A stretch of DNA of 64,000 nucleotides from NCBI RefSeq assembly GCF_011761355.1, contig NZ_JAASRW010000001.1, forward strand, positions 930,001 to 994,000. The letters run 5' to 3'. Source of the stretch: Paenibacillus lupini (GTDB lineage: Bacteria; Bacillota; Bacilli; Paenibacillales; Paenibacillaceae). Under the pieces are notes generated by a model. That model searched no databases and was not told where the DNA came from. It was given only the letters and a program-made list of their open reading frames with translations. Positions 32,819 through 42,257 of this stretch are shown piece by piece; positions within the stretch are counted from its first letter, which is position 1, and each line of letters starts with the position of its first letter. Both the position numbers and the translations under genes were made by a program.

Positions 32819-32920
32819 ATGGTATCACTTGTTTATGGGGTGATAATCTTTTCTTTATTAGGTTGTGATAACCGCACTGATCGAAGAGAATGGGAACCAC
32901 AACCGTTGAAGGGAGGTTAA
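32819..32920 (+). CDS. Mini-lipoprotein, 33 residues
   Basis: ATG 32819 has AAAGGAG about 10 nt upstream. The product starts MVSLVYGVIIFSLLGCDNRT and ends in a short charged tail (DRREWEPQPLKGG). It is a complete lipoprotein signal with lipobox LLGC (Cys16) followed by only 17 residues. This could be a true small lipoprotein or the truncated start of a longer one. It is too short to place in a family. The remaining leader up to 33015 belongs to the glycosidase gene. Confidence 0.5.
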   Translation: MVSLVYGVIIFSLLGCDNRTDRREWEPQPLKGG

Positions 32921-33015
32921 TTGTTCAATCACTAGCGAAGCAGCTTAGACAGCATCCCAGAATCCAGCCACCAATGCATTCACGCCACCCAATCGAGAAG
33001 GAGAAGTGAACATTC

Positions 33016-36000
33016 ATGCGCAGTACGGGAATGATAAACAAACCGCTATTTATCCTCTTCATGAGCTTTATACTGGCCCTTGGTAGTATGCCGCTTGCGA
33101 ACCGTTCGGTTGCGGCTGCAACGGCATTCAGCAATGTCTCTATGAACACCTCGACACCAGCTTTGTACGACAAATTGGAAATATCCTTTAACTTAAGCAC
33201 CACTTATACAAATCCTTTCAATCCGGATGAGGTCAATGTAACCGCGACGTTCACGACGCCTTCGGGAGCAGTGGAGTCCGTACCGGGCTTCTATAAGTCG
33301 GACTCTTCGCCCAAATGGGCTGTCCGTTATTCCCCACGCCAGGCAGGCGTACATAGTGTTGTGCTGAGCGTCACTGACGCAAGTGGAACTGGGACATCCT
33401 CGATGTACACCTTTACAGCAGGTGGAGCAGGCAACAATCGCGGCTTCATGACGGCACAAGGTGATCGTTTCGTAGACAGCTATGGCTCCCAGCTCACCCT
33501 GCTCGGAACGAACTTCGCTTGGAATAATACATCGGACTCGACAGCAGTCACGACAGAGATTCCAAATTTGCTGCCAGCCAAAATGAACTTCCTCCGTGTC
33601 TGGTATTCGTGCTGGTGGAGCAGCTTTGCAGCAGAGTGGGGACCAATCACGGCTAATGAAGCCGGATTGTCAATCAACTATGCTGGTATTGGTAAGTATC
33701 AGCTGGATAATCAGGCTCGTATGGATCAAATGCTAGACACTGCCGCAGCGAATAATGTGTATATCATGCTGACGATGAACAGCTTTGGCGATATGTATTA
33801 CCAATGGAACGTAAATGCCTATAACCAAGCGAACGGAGGGCCGTCCACCTACTCGGAGAACAACGCCGACTTCTGGACCAATCCAACAGCGATCTCATAT
33901 CAGAAAAAACTTCTCCGGTATATGTTCGCCCGCTTCGGCTATAGCCGAGCACTTGGCATGCTGGAGTACTGGAATGAGTCCGACAACCGCGTTGATACTA
34001 CGCCTGCAATCCGTGCCAGCTGGCATGCGACCATGGATAACTACTGGAAGTCCTTAGACTTCTACCATCACCCGACAACAACAAGCTTTGCTTGGAAAGA
34101 CCATGCAGGTTCGGGGCAGCAATCGTGGGAAACCCTAACAACACTGAGCGCTACAAACGTCCATCGTTACGATTCCAGCGCAGGAGTTGTAGACGCTTGG
34201 GAAGAGCAGATTGATAACTTGCATACACTTGCGCCGGGCAAACCAGCTTTTATTGGGGAAGTCGGCAAAGCGGATACCGATCAAACGACGGATCCGACGA
34301 TAGACGAATACATGCACAACTCGCTTTGGGGTCCAATATTCCGTGCAGGAGCAGCAGGCGGCAGTTTGTGGTGGATATTTGAAAGCGGTTTCGCACTGCC
34401 ATCGAATTTCAAAGCCATCTATACGCAGCTCGCGAACTTCATCCAGCCAGAGGAAGACCATTTGATCAACATGCCGTTCGTGGACTACGGTCTGCAGTCG
34501 AACAGCACGAAGATCGGTGGATTTAAGGACAATTCCCGCGCGTACCTCTGGATTAATGATACACAGGCTAATCACACCGTAACGAATCCAAGAACGGTAA
34601 GCGGTATGAGCTTTACCATTCCTATGCCTAACAATTACTACAACGTCTCTTACTATAATACGTATACAGGCACTTATGGTACAACAAGCAGCGTTCAAGC
34701 GACTGGCGGCAATCTAGTATTGAACAATGTACCATCCTTCAGCCGTGATATCGCGGTGAAGATCGAATGTGAAGGATGTAATGCACCGGATACGACAGCA
34801 CCAACAGCACCAACGAATCTGACTTCGCCTTCGAAGACAGATACGACAGTGAATCTGTCCTGGTCGCCTTCTATGGACAATGTTCGTGTAACGGATTATG
34901 ATGTTTATCGCGGTTCAACGAAGATCGGCTCCACTGGAGGCGCGACAACATATACAGCGACTGGTCTAACAGCAAACACGGCTTACAGCTTTACGGTAAA
35001 AGCCAAAGACAATGCTGGTAACGTATCCTCGGCAAGCAGCACACTTAATGTGACGACCAATCCGCCGGATACGACAGCTCCATCGGCACCTGCAGGATTA
35101 ACTTCACCATCCAAACTGGACATTTCAGTGAATCTCGCATGGACAGCATCGACAGATAATGTAGGTGTAACTGCCTATGATATTTACCGGAATGGTAATC
35201 TAGCGGGTACGGTTAGCGGTACTTCAACAACGTATACAGATAGCGGTCTGACACCGCTCACTGCTTATTCCTACTATGTGAAAGCAAGGGATGCGCGTAA
35301 TAATACATCCTCAGCAAGCGGCACGATTAGTGTCACGACTCTTGCACCGATTCCAGTCAACAAGCTGCAGAACCCAAGCTTTGATACAAGTAATAGTAAC
35401 AACAAGCCGGATGCTTGGACCTGTGAAAATGATTATTTCTGCTCTCGTGACACTTCAGTTAAGCGCAGTGGCACGGCTTCGATGAAGATGTCGGGTGATA
35501 CAGGACCATGGCTTGGCTTCTATCAGGATGCTGCAGCAACAGCAGGTACAGCCTATACTTTCGATGGCTACTATAATGCAGCAGCCAATAACGGTACGAC
35601 GATAGAGTTCAGACTTCGATTCCTGGATGCTTCGAACAACATCCTGCAGGATAACCTGCTGTATACGCATACAGGTACAAATACCGGCTTTGCCAATGTA
35701 AATGGATCGCGTACAGCGCCAGCAAACACGGCAAAAGCACGCGTATATATTTACATGAAAGATCTCAAAGGCTCCCTGTACTTCGATGACTTCTCGTTGA
35801 CGGATGGAAGCGGTGGCACAGTCGATACGACAGCACCTACGGCGCCTACTGGATTAACTTCACCATCGAAAACATCCACAACAGTTAACTTGTCATGGAC
35901 AGCATCGACAGATAATGTAGGTGTAACTGGCTATGATATCTATCAAGGTTCGACGCTTATTGGTTCCACGACAGGAGCAACAACTTACCAAGCAACGGGC

Positions 36001-37134
36001 CTCGCAGCATCAACAGCGTATAGCTTTACGGTTAAAGCGAAGGATGCTGCAGGCAATACCTCTGCAGCCAGCAGCGCGCTGAACGTAACAACGAATGCGG
36101 CGGCGGACACAACAGCACCAACAGCGCCAACGGGCTTAACATCACCTTCTAAATCAACAACTACGGTTAATCTGTCGTGGACAGCATCAACAGACAATGT
36201 AGGAGTTACTGGCTATGATATCTACAGAGGTACGACACTGGCAGGATCCACAACAGGTGCAACATCCTACCAAGTAACAGGCCTAACGGCAAACACAGCT
36301 TACAGCTTTACTGTCATAGCGAAGGATGCTGCAGGTAATGTATCAGCGGCGAGCAGTGCGCTGAACGTAACAACGAATGCGGCGGTGGACACAACAGCAC
36401 CAACAGCGCCAACGGGCTTAACTGCGCCATCTAAATCAACAACTACGGTTAATCTGTCGTGGACAGCATCAACAGACAATGTAGGAGTTACTGGCTATGA
36501 TATCTACAGAGGTACGACACTGGCAGGATCCACAACAGGTGCAACATCCTACCAAGTAACAGGCCTAACGGCAAACACAGCTTACAGCTTTACAGTCAAA
36601 GCGAAGGACGCTGCAGGAAACGTCTCTTCAGCAAGTACTGCACTTAATGTCACTACTGATGCTGCTTCGGGAGGCAGTAACCTGCTGACAAACGCCGGCT
36701 TCGAGACGGACAATGGCAGCAATCGCCCAGCTTCATGGACATACGAACAGGATTATTACGTATCCCGTAATACTTCAACTTATCGTTCTGGCTCCGCGTC
36801 TATTCGGATCAACGGCGATACGGGTCCTTGGTTCGGCTGGTATCAGGATGTGAATGCAACGGCAGGCACATCATATACCTTTGACGGGTATGTGAATATC
36901 ACGTCCAACACGGGCAGCACACTGCAGTTCAAAGTACAATTCCTTGATGCATCGGGCAATGTATTAGCTGACAATACAGTTTCAACTTACAGCGGTACAA
37001 CAACTTCCGGCTTCGAGAATGTACATGGTACGTATACAGCACCGGCCAATACGGCTAAGGTACGCGTCTATACGTATTTCAAAGACATGCGCGGCACGTT
37101 CTTCTTCGACGATTATTCATTGACGAGCAACTAA
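33016..37134 (+). CDS. Secreted modular glycoside hydrolase (DUF5060 + GH5-like + FN3/CBM modules)
   Basis: 1372 residues with a signal peptide (about 1-36, ending SVAAATAFS). The order is: DUF5060-type beta domain (about 38-135); GH5-like barrel (about 140-500) with acid/base Glu321 in LEYWNESDN and nucleophile Glu415 in PAFIGEVGK; a beta domain to about 590; two FN3 repeats (about 592-782); a CBM-like jelly roll (about 783-930, WT.E.DY.. and GPW.GFYQD); three more FN3 (about 936-1215); and a second CBM-like module to the end. It probably degrades a mannan- or glucan-type polysaccharide outside the cell. Modules 4 and 5 of FN3 are nearly identical at DNA level. The start ATG 33016 follows AAGGAGAAGTG. 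Very high Thr/Ser/Ala content. Confidence 0.87.
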   Translation: MRSTGMINKPLFILFMSFILALGSMPLANRSVAAATAFSNVSMNTSTPALYDKLEISFNLSTTYTNPFNPDEVNVTATFTTPSGAVESVPGFYKSDSSPKWAVRYSPRQAGVHSVVLSVTDASGTGTSSMYTFTAGGAGNNRGFMTAQGDRFVDSYGSQLTLLGTNFAWNNTSDSTAVTTEIPNLLPAKMNFLRVWYSCWWSSFAAEWGPITANEAGLSINYAGIGKYQLDNQARMDQMLDTAAANNVYIMLTMNSFGDMYYQWNVNAYNQANGGPSTYSENNADFWTNPTAISYQKKLLRYMFARFGYSRALGMLEYWNESDNRVDTTPAIRASWHATMDNYWKSLDFYHHPTTTSFAWKDHAGSGQQSWETLTTLSATNVHRYDSSAGVVDAWEEQIDNLHTLAPGKPAFIGEVGKADTDQTTDPTIDEYMHNSLWGPIFRAGAAGGSLWWIFESGFALPSNFKAIYTQLANFIQPEEDHLINMPFVDYGLQSNSTKIGGFKDNSRAYLWINDTQANHTVTNPRTVSGMSFTIPMPNNYYNVSYYNTYTGTYGTTSSVQATGGNLVLNNVPSFSRDIAVKIECEGCNAPDTTAPTAPTNLTSPSKTDTTVNLSWSPSMDNVRVTDYDVYRGSTKIGSTGGATTYTATGLTANTAYSFTVKAKDNAGNVSSASSTLNVTTNPPDTTAPSAPAGLTSPSKLDISVNLAWTASTDNVGVTAYDIYRNGNLAGTVSGTSTTYTDSGLTPLTAYSYYVKARDARNNTSSASGTISVTTLAPIPVNKLQNPSFDTSNSNNKPDAWTCENDYFCSRDTSVKRSGTASMKMSGDTGPWLGFYQDAAATAGTAYTFDGYYNAAANNGTTIEFRLRFLDASNNILQDNLLYTHTGTNTGFANVNGSRTAPANTAKARVYIYMKDLKGSLYFDDFSLTDGSGGTVDTTAPTAPTGLTSPSKTSTTVNLSWTASTDNVGVTGYDIYQGSTLIGSTTGATTYQATGLAASTAYSFTVKAKDAAGNTSAASSALNVTTNAAADTTAPTAPTGLTSPSKSTTTVNLSWTASTDNVGVTGYDIYRGTTLAGSTTGATSYQVTGLTANTAYSFTVIAKDAAGNVSAASSALNVTTNAAVDTTAPTAPTGLTAPSKSTTTVNLSWTASTDNVGVTGYDIYRGTTLAGSTTGATSYQVTGLTANTAYSFTVKAKDAAGNVSSASTALNVTTDAASGGSNLLTNAGFETDNGSNRPASWTYEQDYYVSRNTSTYRSGSASIRINGDTGPWFGWYQDVNATAGTSYTFDGYVNITSNTGSTLQFKVQFLDASGNVLADNTVSTYSGTTTSGFENVHGTYTAPANTAKVRVYTYFKDMRGTFFFDDYSLTSN
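36079..36600 (+). repeat. Near-identical tandem FN3-coding repeat, 282-bp period
   Basis: The sequences from 36079 and 36361 repeat with a period of 282 bp (94 codons). Landmarks such as GACACAACAGCACCAACAGC occur at 36106 and 36388. Only a few substitutions separate the copies, far fewer than between the other FN3 modules of this gene, so this is a recent duplication or gene conversion. Confidence 0.85.
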
Positions 37135-37150
37135 ATAAGTGGATAGAAGG

Positions 37151-37183
37151 AAGAAGCGGTCCCGTTGTGGGGCCGCTTTTTCA
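37151..37183 (+). terminator. Terminator after the modular glycosidase
   Basis: AAGCGGTCCC-GTTG-TGGGGCCGCTTT followed by TTT. Confidence 0.82.
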
Positions 37184-37310
37184 CATAACATATAGTTTTC
37201 GTTAATATAGGATCAAAATAGCATAACTATAATTATTTTTTATTCTCTATGATCTGGCTATAAATGGTAAGATGGTAATAAAGTGTTATTACAAGAGGAG
37301 AGTAAGTCTA

Positions 37311-38801
37311 ATGGACAATACAATAGATGTAAATTTAATAGAAGTAGACATCGTTTCTTTGCAAGCAGCTATGGAAACAGGTGTGTTATCGTCGGAATCT
37401 TGCGTTCGCTGGTATTTGGACCGAATCGAGCAGTTAAATCCGATGCTGAAAGCAGTTCTAGAAGTTAACCCGGATGCAATAGAGGTAGCAAGGGCGCTAG
37501 ACGCGGAGCGGGAGAAGCAGGGAACCCGTGGACCACTGCACGGCATCCCGATCTTGCTTAAAGACAATATTGATACAGGTGACCGTATGCATACTAGTGC
37601 AGGTTCGGTCGCTCTTGCGGAACATTACGCTCCGAAAGATTCAGGTGTAGCTGCACAACTAAGAGCTGCGGGAGCTGTCTTCCTCGGGAAGGCAAACATG
37701 ACGGAATGGGCCAATTATATGTCCTATAAGATGTGGGCAGGGTATAGCTCTAGAGGCGGACTTACACTGAATCCTTACGGTCCTGGTGAGTTGTTCGTAG
37801 GTGGCTCGAGTTCTGGCTCTGGTGCAGCAGTTGCCGCGAATTTGTGCGCAGCCTCTATCGGAACAGAGACCTCTGGTTCAATTATCAACCCATCCTCACA
37901 AAATAACATTGTTGGTATTAAGCCGACAATTGGGCTTGTCAGTCGAACAGGTATTATCCCTATTACGCAAAGTCAAGATTCCGCTGGTCCAATGACAAGA
38001 TCGGTAAGGGACGCTGCAATTTTGCTCGGAGCCATGACGGAGATTGATTCAGAAGATGCTGCCATGCAAGATAGCAGGCGAATAGCGTATAAGGATTATA
38101 CCCCTTTCTTGGATGCAAAAGGTTTGGAAGGTGCGCGAATTGGCGTTCCGCGTCACTATTTTCAAGGACTGGACGAAGCAAGGACCGCGATAATAGAGCA
38201 GGCGATCGCTTTGTTTAAGGAACAAGGTGCTGTCGTGATCGACCCGGTATCATTGCCTTGCGAAAGTGCAAAGTGGGACTGGGATGTTATGCAGTTCGAG
38301 TTCAAAAAAGGGTTAAATGATTATTTAAAAAACGCTGGACCCGGCGCATCTGTAAGGACTTTAGATGAACTCATCGCCTATAACGAAGCAAATAGCGATA
38401 TCGCGTTGAAATATGGTCAAGGCACACTGATTTTCTCGAATAGGACAAGTGGTACATTGTCTGAACCGGAGTACTTCGAGAGTTTACGACTTAACCACGA
38501 GTTTTCAAGGGAACAAGGCATTGACCATGCGATACGGGAATATCAACTGGATGCACTGTTGTTTCTGGGCAATGAGGATGGGCTCGATTTGTCTGCACGC
38601 GCAGGATACCCTGCCATTACCGTGCCGGGCGGATACGCGGAAACAGGCATCATAGCCGCAGGTGGCTACACAACAAAAGGACCGCAAGGTATCACATTCG
38701 TTGGAACTGCCTACAGTGAGCCTGTGCTTTTCCGATTAGCCTATGCTTACGAGCAAGCGAGTAAATACCGTTATGCACCGGCTGATCCGATAACTAATTG
38801 A
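37311..38801 (+). CDS. Amidase-signature family hydrolase
   Basis: 496 residues. The Ser-cisSer-Lys triad is visible: Lys84 (GIPILLKDNIDTGD), the Ser166-168 cluster in FVGGSSSGSGAAVA and nucleophile Ser190 in GTETSGSIINPS. The C-terminal end is typical (YAYEQASKYRYAP). Relatives include enantioselective amidases and GatA-like enzymes; without gatB/gatC next to it, it is an amide hydrolase of unknown substrate rather than a tRNA amidotransferase subunit. The start ATG 37311 follows AGAGGAGAG; 13 upstream in-frame codons lack a ribosome site. There is no signal peptide, so it is cytosolic. Confidence 0.92.
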   Translation: MDNTIDVNLIEVDIVSLQAAMETGVLSSESCVRWYLDRIEQLNPMLKAVLEVNPDAIEVARALDAEREKQGTRGPLHGIPILLKDNIDTGDRMHTSAGSVALAEHYAPKDSGVAAQLRAAGAVFLGKANMTEWANYMSYKMWAGYSSRGGLTLNPYGPGELFVGGSSSGSGAAVAANLCAASIGTETSGSIINPSSQNNIVGIKPTIGLVSRTGIIPITQSQDSAGPMTRSVRDAAILLGAMTEIDSEDAAMQDSRRIAYKDYTPFLDAKGLEGARIGVPRHYFQGLDEARTAIIEQAIALFKEQGAVVIDPVSLPCESAKWDWDVMQFEFKKGLNDYLKNAGPGASVRTLDELIAYNEANSDIALKYGQGTLIFSNRTSGTLSEPEYFESLRLNHEFSREQGIDHAIREYQLDALLFLGNEDGLDLSARAGYPAITVPGGYAETGIIAAGGYTTKGPQGITFVGTAYSEPVLFRLAYAYEQASKYRYAPADPITN

Positions 38802-38913
38802 TTGATTTATCTGGAAGTACTTTTTATGATGTGAAGTAATTTAAAACTTGTATGTGACTGGCGAACTTGGAGATCCATGAGGAAGCATATAAGCTACGGC
38901 CGTACGAATGGGC

Positions 38914-38946
38914 AGAGGTAAGGGGATTATCCCCTTACCTCTTTAT
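38914..38946 (+). promoter_or_regulatory. Strong hairpin directly upstream of PurO-like gene
   Basis: AGAGGTAAGGGGA / TCCCCTTACCTCT with a 3-nt loop followed by TTTATG, ending about 25 nt before ATG 38971. It is either the terminator of the amidase gene placed very close to the next start or a leader attenuator. Confidence 0.65.
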
Positions 38947-38970
38947 GTTTACCCGAGAGGAGCAAGTGAA

Positions 38971-39675
38971 ATGAAAACAGCACAAACCGAATTATTTGAT
39001 AAACCATATCCCGGCAGGATGCTTATTACGGGGATGACTCCTTCTGGAACACATTATGTACAGGTGTATTGGATTATGGGCAGAAGCGCGAACAGTCGTA
39101 ACCGTGTTTTTGAACGAGAGGAAAGCAGCGTCATGAACCAAGCATTTGATCCCGCACAAATGGAAGATCCATCACTCATTATTTATTACCCTGTTCGTCA
39201 TTGGGAGAACATGCATATTGTCTCGAATGGTGATCAAACGGATACGATCTATGAGGGGCTGCAGCATAATCGGACCTTCGAACAATCGTTAGTGCTCAGA
39301 GAGTTTGAGCCGGATGCGCCTCATTTTACCCCAAGAATTTCAGTTGTGATAAACACAGATCTTAAACAGTACGCTTTGTCGATACTAAAAACACATGATA
39401 ACGACCCATCCGTTTGCTTACGACATAGTTATTCATATAATAATTTCAAAAGAGGCATTGGTCACTGCATTCACACCTATAATGGCGAGCAGGATGGTGT
39501 GTTGAAACCATTCGAAGGGGAACCATTCGAGGTGCCATTATTCGATTCTATTAATGAGATAGCAGACTACTACTGGGAACGTATTAATAAGGAAAATAAA
39601 ATCTCGTTGTTGGTGAAGTTTATTGATGTATCTAGTCACGATATTCAATTCGAGTTTCGAAATAAGCTTACATAA
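38971..39675 (+). CDS. IMP cyclohydrolase-like protein (PurO family)
   Basis: 234 residues. The N-terminus reads YPGRMLITGMTPSGTHYVQV followed by YWIMGRSANSRNRVF, the signature of archaeal-type IMP cyclohydrolase PurO, with SRNR at the active site. Later motifs are DPSLIIYYPVRHWENMHIVS and FTPRISVVI. PurO closes FAICAR to IMP, the last step of purine synthesis, which in Bacillus is normally done by PurH. No pur genes are nearby, so this may be a moonlighting or accessory copy. The start ATG 38971 follows GAGAGGAGCAAG. A gene of unknown function starts 15 nt downstream, likely cotranscribed. Confidence 0.78.
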   Translation: MKTAQTELFDKPYPGRMLITGMTPSGTHYVQVYWIMGRSANSRNRVFEREESSVMNQAFDPAQMEDPSLIIYYPVRHWENMHIVSNGDQTDTIYEGLQHNRTFEQSLVLREFEPDAPHFTPRISVVINTDLKQYALSILKTHDNDPSVCLRHSYSYNNFKRGIGHCIHTYNGEQDGVLKPFEGEPFEVPLFDSINEIADYYWERINKENKISLLVKFIDVSSHDIQFEFRNKLT

Positions 39676-39689
39676 GTAGGAGATGGCTG

Positions 39690-40412
39690 ATGAAGAAAAA
39701 AGAAATTAGAGATTTAATCTATGTAAGCAAAAGCCAGCGTGAGGCGAATTGTTTTTATTCTTACGGGATAGAATTCTATGAATTTATGAATGGGGTATCG
39801 AATAGACCGGAGAATCTTATTTTACTAAAGCATGATTTTCATAACGAAAACTGGAATCAGCACTCCAGATTCGATTATGTAACAAAGGAAGAAATTAATG
39901 AACTGATCGAAGATAATGTTAATCGCTATGGAGATTTTGTATGGGTGGACTTCTCGAAAGAAGCGGATTTAGATACATTAAGCAGCAATGATATTGCGGA
40001 GTTATTGTTTTTCAGTCACCTTGCCAGACCACTTACTCGGATACCTAAAATTAGATTTGCCTATCATTCACATGATGATGGCTGGTTTAACAAGCTTTAT
40101 GTGTCAGACTTAAAAGATTATGAGGATCTATTAGCCAATGTTATACCTGCGAAACTTCGTAAGTTAACGGGAAGAAAAATGAACGATATCCCTCAGGTTG
40201 TTGCATCAGCACTGTTGGAAAACACAAATGATGGTTTATTCATTGATTTATCAAGGCTAATAAAGAGTAGAGCTGAGTTGAAAATACCTATAACAACGAT
40301 CGGCCATTTCACAGATATGGATAAGGTTTATGATTTTAGAGATGAAGTTAGGGAGTACAAGCTCTGGTTAGTCTACTCACAGAAATTATGGAAGCTAATA
40401 AAGGAAGATTAG
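39690..40412 (+). CDS. Hypothetical soluble protein, 240 residues
   Basis: I do not recognise the family. It is soluble and rich in charged and aromatic residues, for example REANCFYSYGIEFYEFMNGV, RYGDFVWVDFSKEADLDTLS and RFAYHSHDDGWFNKLYVSDL. The last third has a DUF-like helical stretch ending KLWLVYSQKLWKLIKED. The overall look resembles immunity or SMI1/KNR4-neighbour proteins of Paenibacillus, but this is only an impression. ATG 39690 follows TAGGAGATGG. It is 15 nt after the PurO-like gene. Confidence 0.7.
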   Translation: MKKKEIRDLIYVSKSQREANCFYSYGIEFYEFMNGVSNRPENLILLKHDFHNENWNQHSRFDYVTKEEINELIEDNVNRYGDFVWVDFSKEADLDTLSSNDIAELLFFSHLARPLTRIPKIRFAYHSHDDGWFNKLYVSDLKDYEDLLANVIPAKLRKLTGRKMNDIPQVVASALLENTNDGLFIDLSRLIKSRAELKIPITTIGHFTDMDKVYDFRDEVREYKLWLVYSQKLWKLIKED

Positions 40413-40497
40413 GTTGAACTTTTTTTAATCCATTACGTCTAATGATCATAAAGGGATTTATGGAAAGTATTGGATTGTAGGAAAGGAGACTAATAAA

Positions 40498-41547
40498 ATG
40501 AGAATGTATACAGATCCTAGAGGCGAAGCTTATAAGCAGCTCATTGATTTGGCAATACGTAATTCGGAGTGTTTTGTACTTGGGGAAAAGATGCCTGTTG
40601 ATATGGCTGAGTGCAGGTGCATAAAGGTTTTAGAAGCGTTGGAGCCATATCTGATGAAAACAATCGTTATCGAAAATGGAAATATGGACGAAGTAATACG
40701 AATAAGAAATAGCTATAACAGTCATGCCTTTTATACTGCGGGAACTTATTATTTCTATAGATGCTGCGAAGGAAGCGGGAACCTGCTCAAGCAATTAGCA
40801 AACCGTTTCTCGGATTGGGTTTATCCAAATCTGCCGGAAGACTTGTGTTTCTTGAAAGATGGCGGGGGAGATTACCTCTATTCGGTTGTACATGAAGATA
40901 TGTATGGCTTGGAGGTATCGGAGGAAGAAGCAATTGATTTGATGAATCGAATGACAGGGCTCTTTTTGAAAATAGAGGCTCACAAGGATCTGAATCGACT
41001 GCTGGATGATGCCATTAAGCATCAGACTGATAAGCTGTATATCAGTGGTTATAGACTAACAGAGCTGCCTGAGAGAATTCGAGAGCTTACAGAGCTTCGC
41101 GAACTGGAGATTTTTGAACAGGATCTTTATCGTCTGCCAGAAGGGCTGTTCGACTTAAGTAAGCTTGAGCATTTGAGAATCCTGACTGCTGATTTGGAGA
41201 GTATTCCCGCTTCTATAGCCAGGCTGAAGAACCTGAGACAGCTTTCCATCCATTGTGCAAGCTCGAATCGTCCAACTCCCGGCTATCGGGTGAAGCCTAA
41301 GGAAGAGATCGGCATAAATCACATCCCACCGGAGATTGGTGAGCTGGAACAGCTGGAACAGCTTACGATTCAATATACGTCGATCCATGAGCTGCCGCTT
41401 GAACTAGCAAAGCTGGAGAACCTGCAAGTCTTGGACATTGGAATGTGCTTGATTAAGAAGAAGCCGGATTTCCTAAAGGGAATGAAGCAGCTGAGATACA
41501 TTAATGTGTCACAGGATTTATTTGGAGAACTGATAGAATCAGAATGA
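40498..41547 (+). CDS. Leucine-rich-repeat protein
   Basis: 349 residues. The N-terminal about 175 residues are non-repetitive, with GGGDYLYSVVHEDMYGLEVS. The C-terminal half has about six LRR units of the bacterial type LxxLxxLxIxxxxLxxLPxx, for example TELPERIRELTELRELEIFE, YRLPEGLFDLSKLEHLRILT and HELPLELAKLENLQVLDIGM. Such repeats mediate protein binding. There is no signal peptide or anchor, so it is cytosolic. ATG 40498 follows AAAGGAGACTAATAAA. Its partner is unknown. Confidence 0.83.
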   Translation: MRMYTDPRGEAYKQLIDLAIRNSECFVLGEKMPVDMAECRCIKVLEALEPYLMKTIVIENGNMDEVIRIRNSYNSHAFYTAGTYYFYRCCEGSGNLLKQLANRFSDWVYPNLPEDLCFLKDGGGDYLYSVVHEDMYGLEVSEEEAIDLMNRMTGLFLKIEAHKDLNRLLDDAIKHQTDKLYISGYRLTELPERIRELTELRELEIFEQDLYRLPEGLFDLSKLEHLRILTADLESIPASIARLKNLRQLSIHCASSNRPTPGYRVKPKEEIGINHIPPEIGELEQLEQLTIQYTSIHELPLELAKLENLQVLDIGMCLIKKKPDFLKGMKQLRYINVSQDLFGELIESE

Positions 41548-41740
41548 AGGTAATTACGCTAGTATATGACTCTTCCTACAAAGAAAAATTAATGACCGCT
41601 GGCAGCTGCCAGGAAGAGTATGAAGATCGGATAAATTAGAGATCTGGAAAAAATTATTTGTATTTTGCATAAGGGTTCCGTGTTAGATTTAAACAACTAC
41701 ATTACAGTAAAAAAGGTATTTTGTTTGTTTGGAGGATAAG

Positions 41741-42064
41741 ATGAAAGTTTTCAAAGGGTTAATTAATGCACTGTTTTATAGTTTAGTTTTTCTTGTTTAT
41801 TGGATTCAAATTTTCACATGGCTCTCAATCTTAATAGTCGATTTATTTCATGCCCATTTTAAATCTTTTGGTGTAATGGTAATCATAGGTGCTGTTGCGG
41901 CTTTATTATTCTGCTTTTTAATCCGATTTATAAGGAAGAGATACCCAATAATATTTAAGCTTTTATTCCTTCTTCATTTAGCTTTATTTTTGTATACGTT
42001 ACATACGTTTTCCCACTTTGATGAACCTATAAAGACTCCGATAAATGCAGAAGTACAAGAGTGA
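41741..42064 (+). CDS. Hypothetical three-helix membrane protein
   Basis: 107 residues, with three predicted helices (LINALFYSLVFLVYWIQIFT, VMVIIGAVAALLFCFLIRFI and IIFKLLFLLHLALFLYTLH) and a short acidic tail (PINAEVQE). ATG 41741 follows GGAGG by 7 nt; a TTG at 41729 overlaps that site. No family is recognised. It is flanked by intergenic DNA on both sides. Confidence 0.65.
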   Translation: MKVFKGLINALFYSLVFLVYWIQIFTWLSILIVDLFHAHFKSFGVMVIIGAVAALLFCFLIRFIRKRYPIIFKLLFLLHLALFLYTLHTFSHFDEPIKTPINAEVQE

Positions 42065-42257
42065 TATATTTGTGATTTGATTCAACATCTGGGAATTGGC
42101 TAATTATCTTGTATGTGTCATTATAAATTTGGACAAATTTCAAATTAATCTTGTCACAAATATGTTCCCTCAGTTGTCTTATTTGATATACAAACCAAAA
42201 ACATAGTAGAGGGACCATTCAATGATCCGTAAATGAATGAATAGGGGGAAGTTTTTG

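Noticed and set aside
41544..41639. 31-codon frame overlapping the LRR stop by 4 nt (MKVITLVYDSSYKEK...)
   Set aside because: Weak ribosome site and no recognisable relatives; possibly a scrap of a former gene but not supported enough to annotate.
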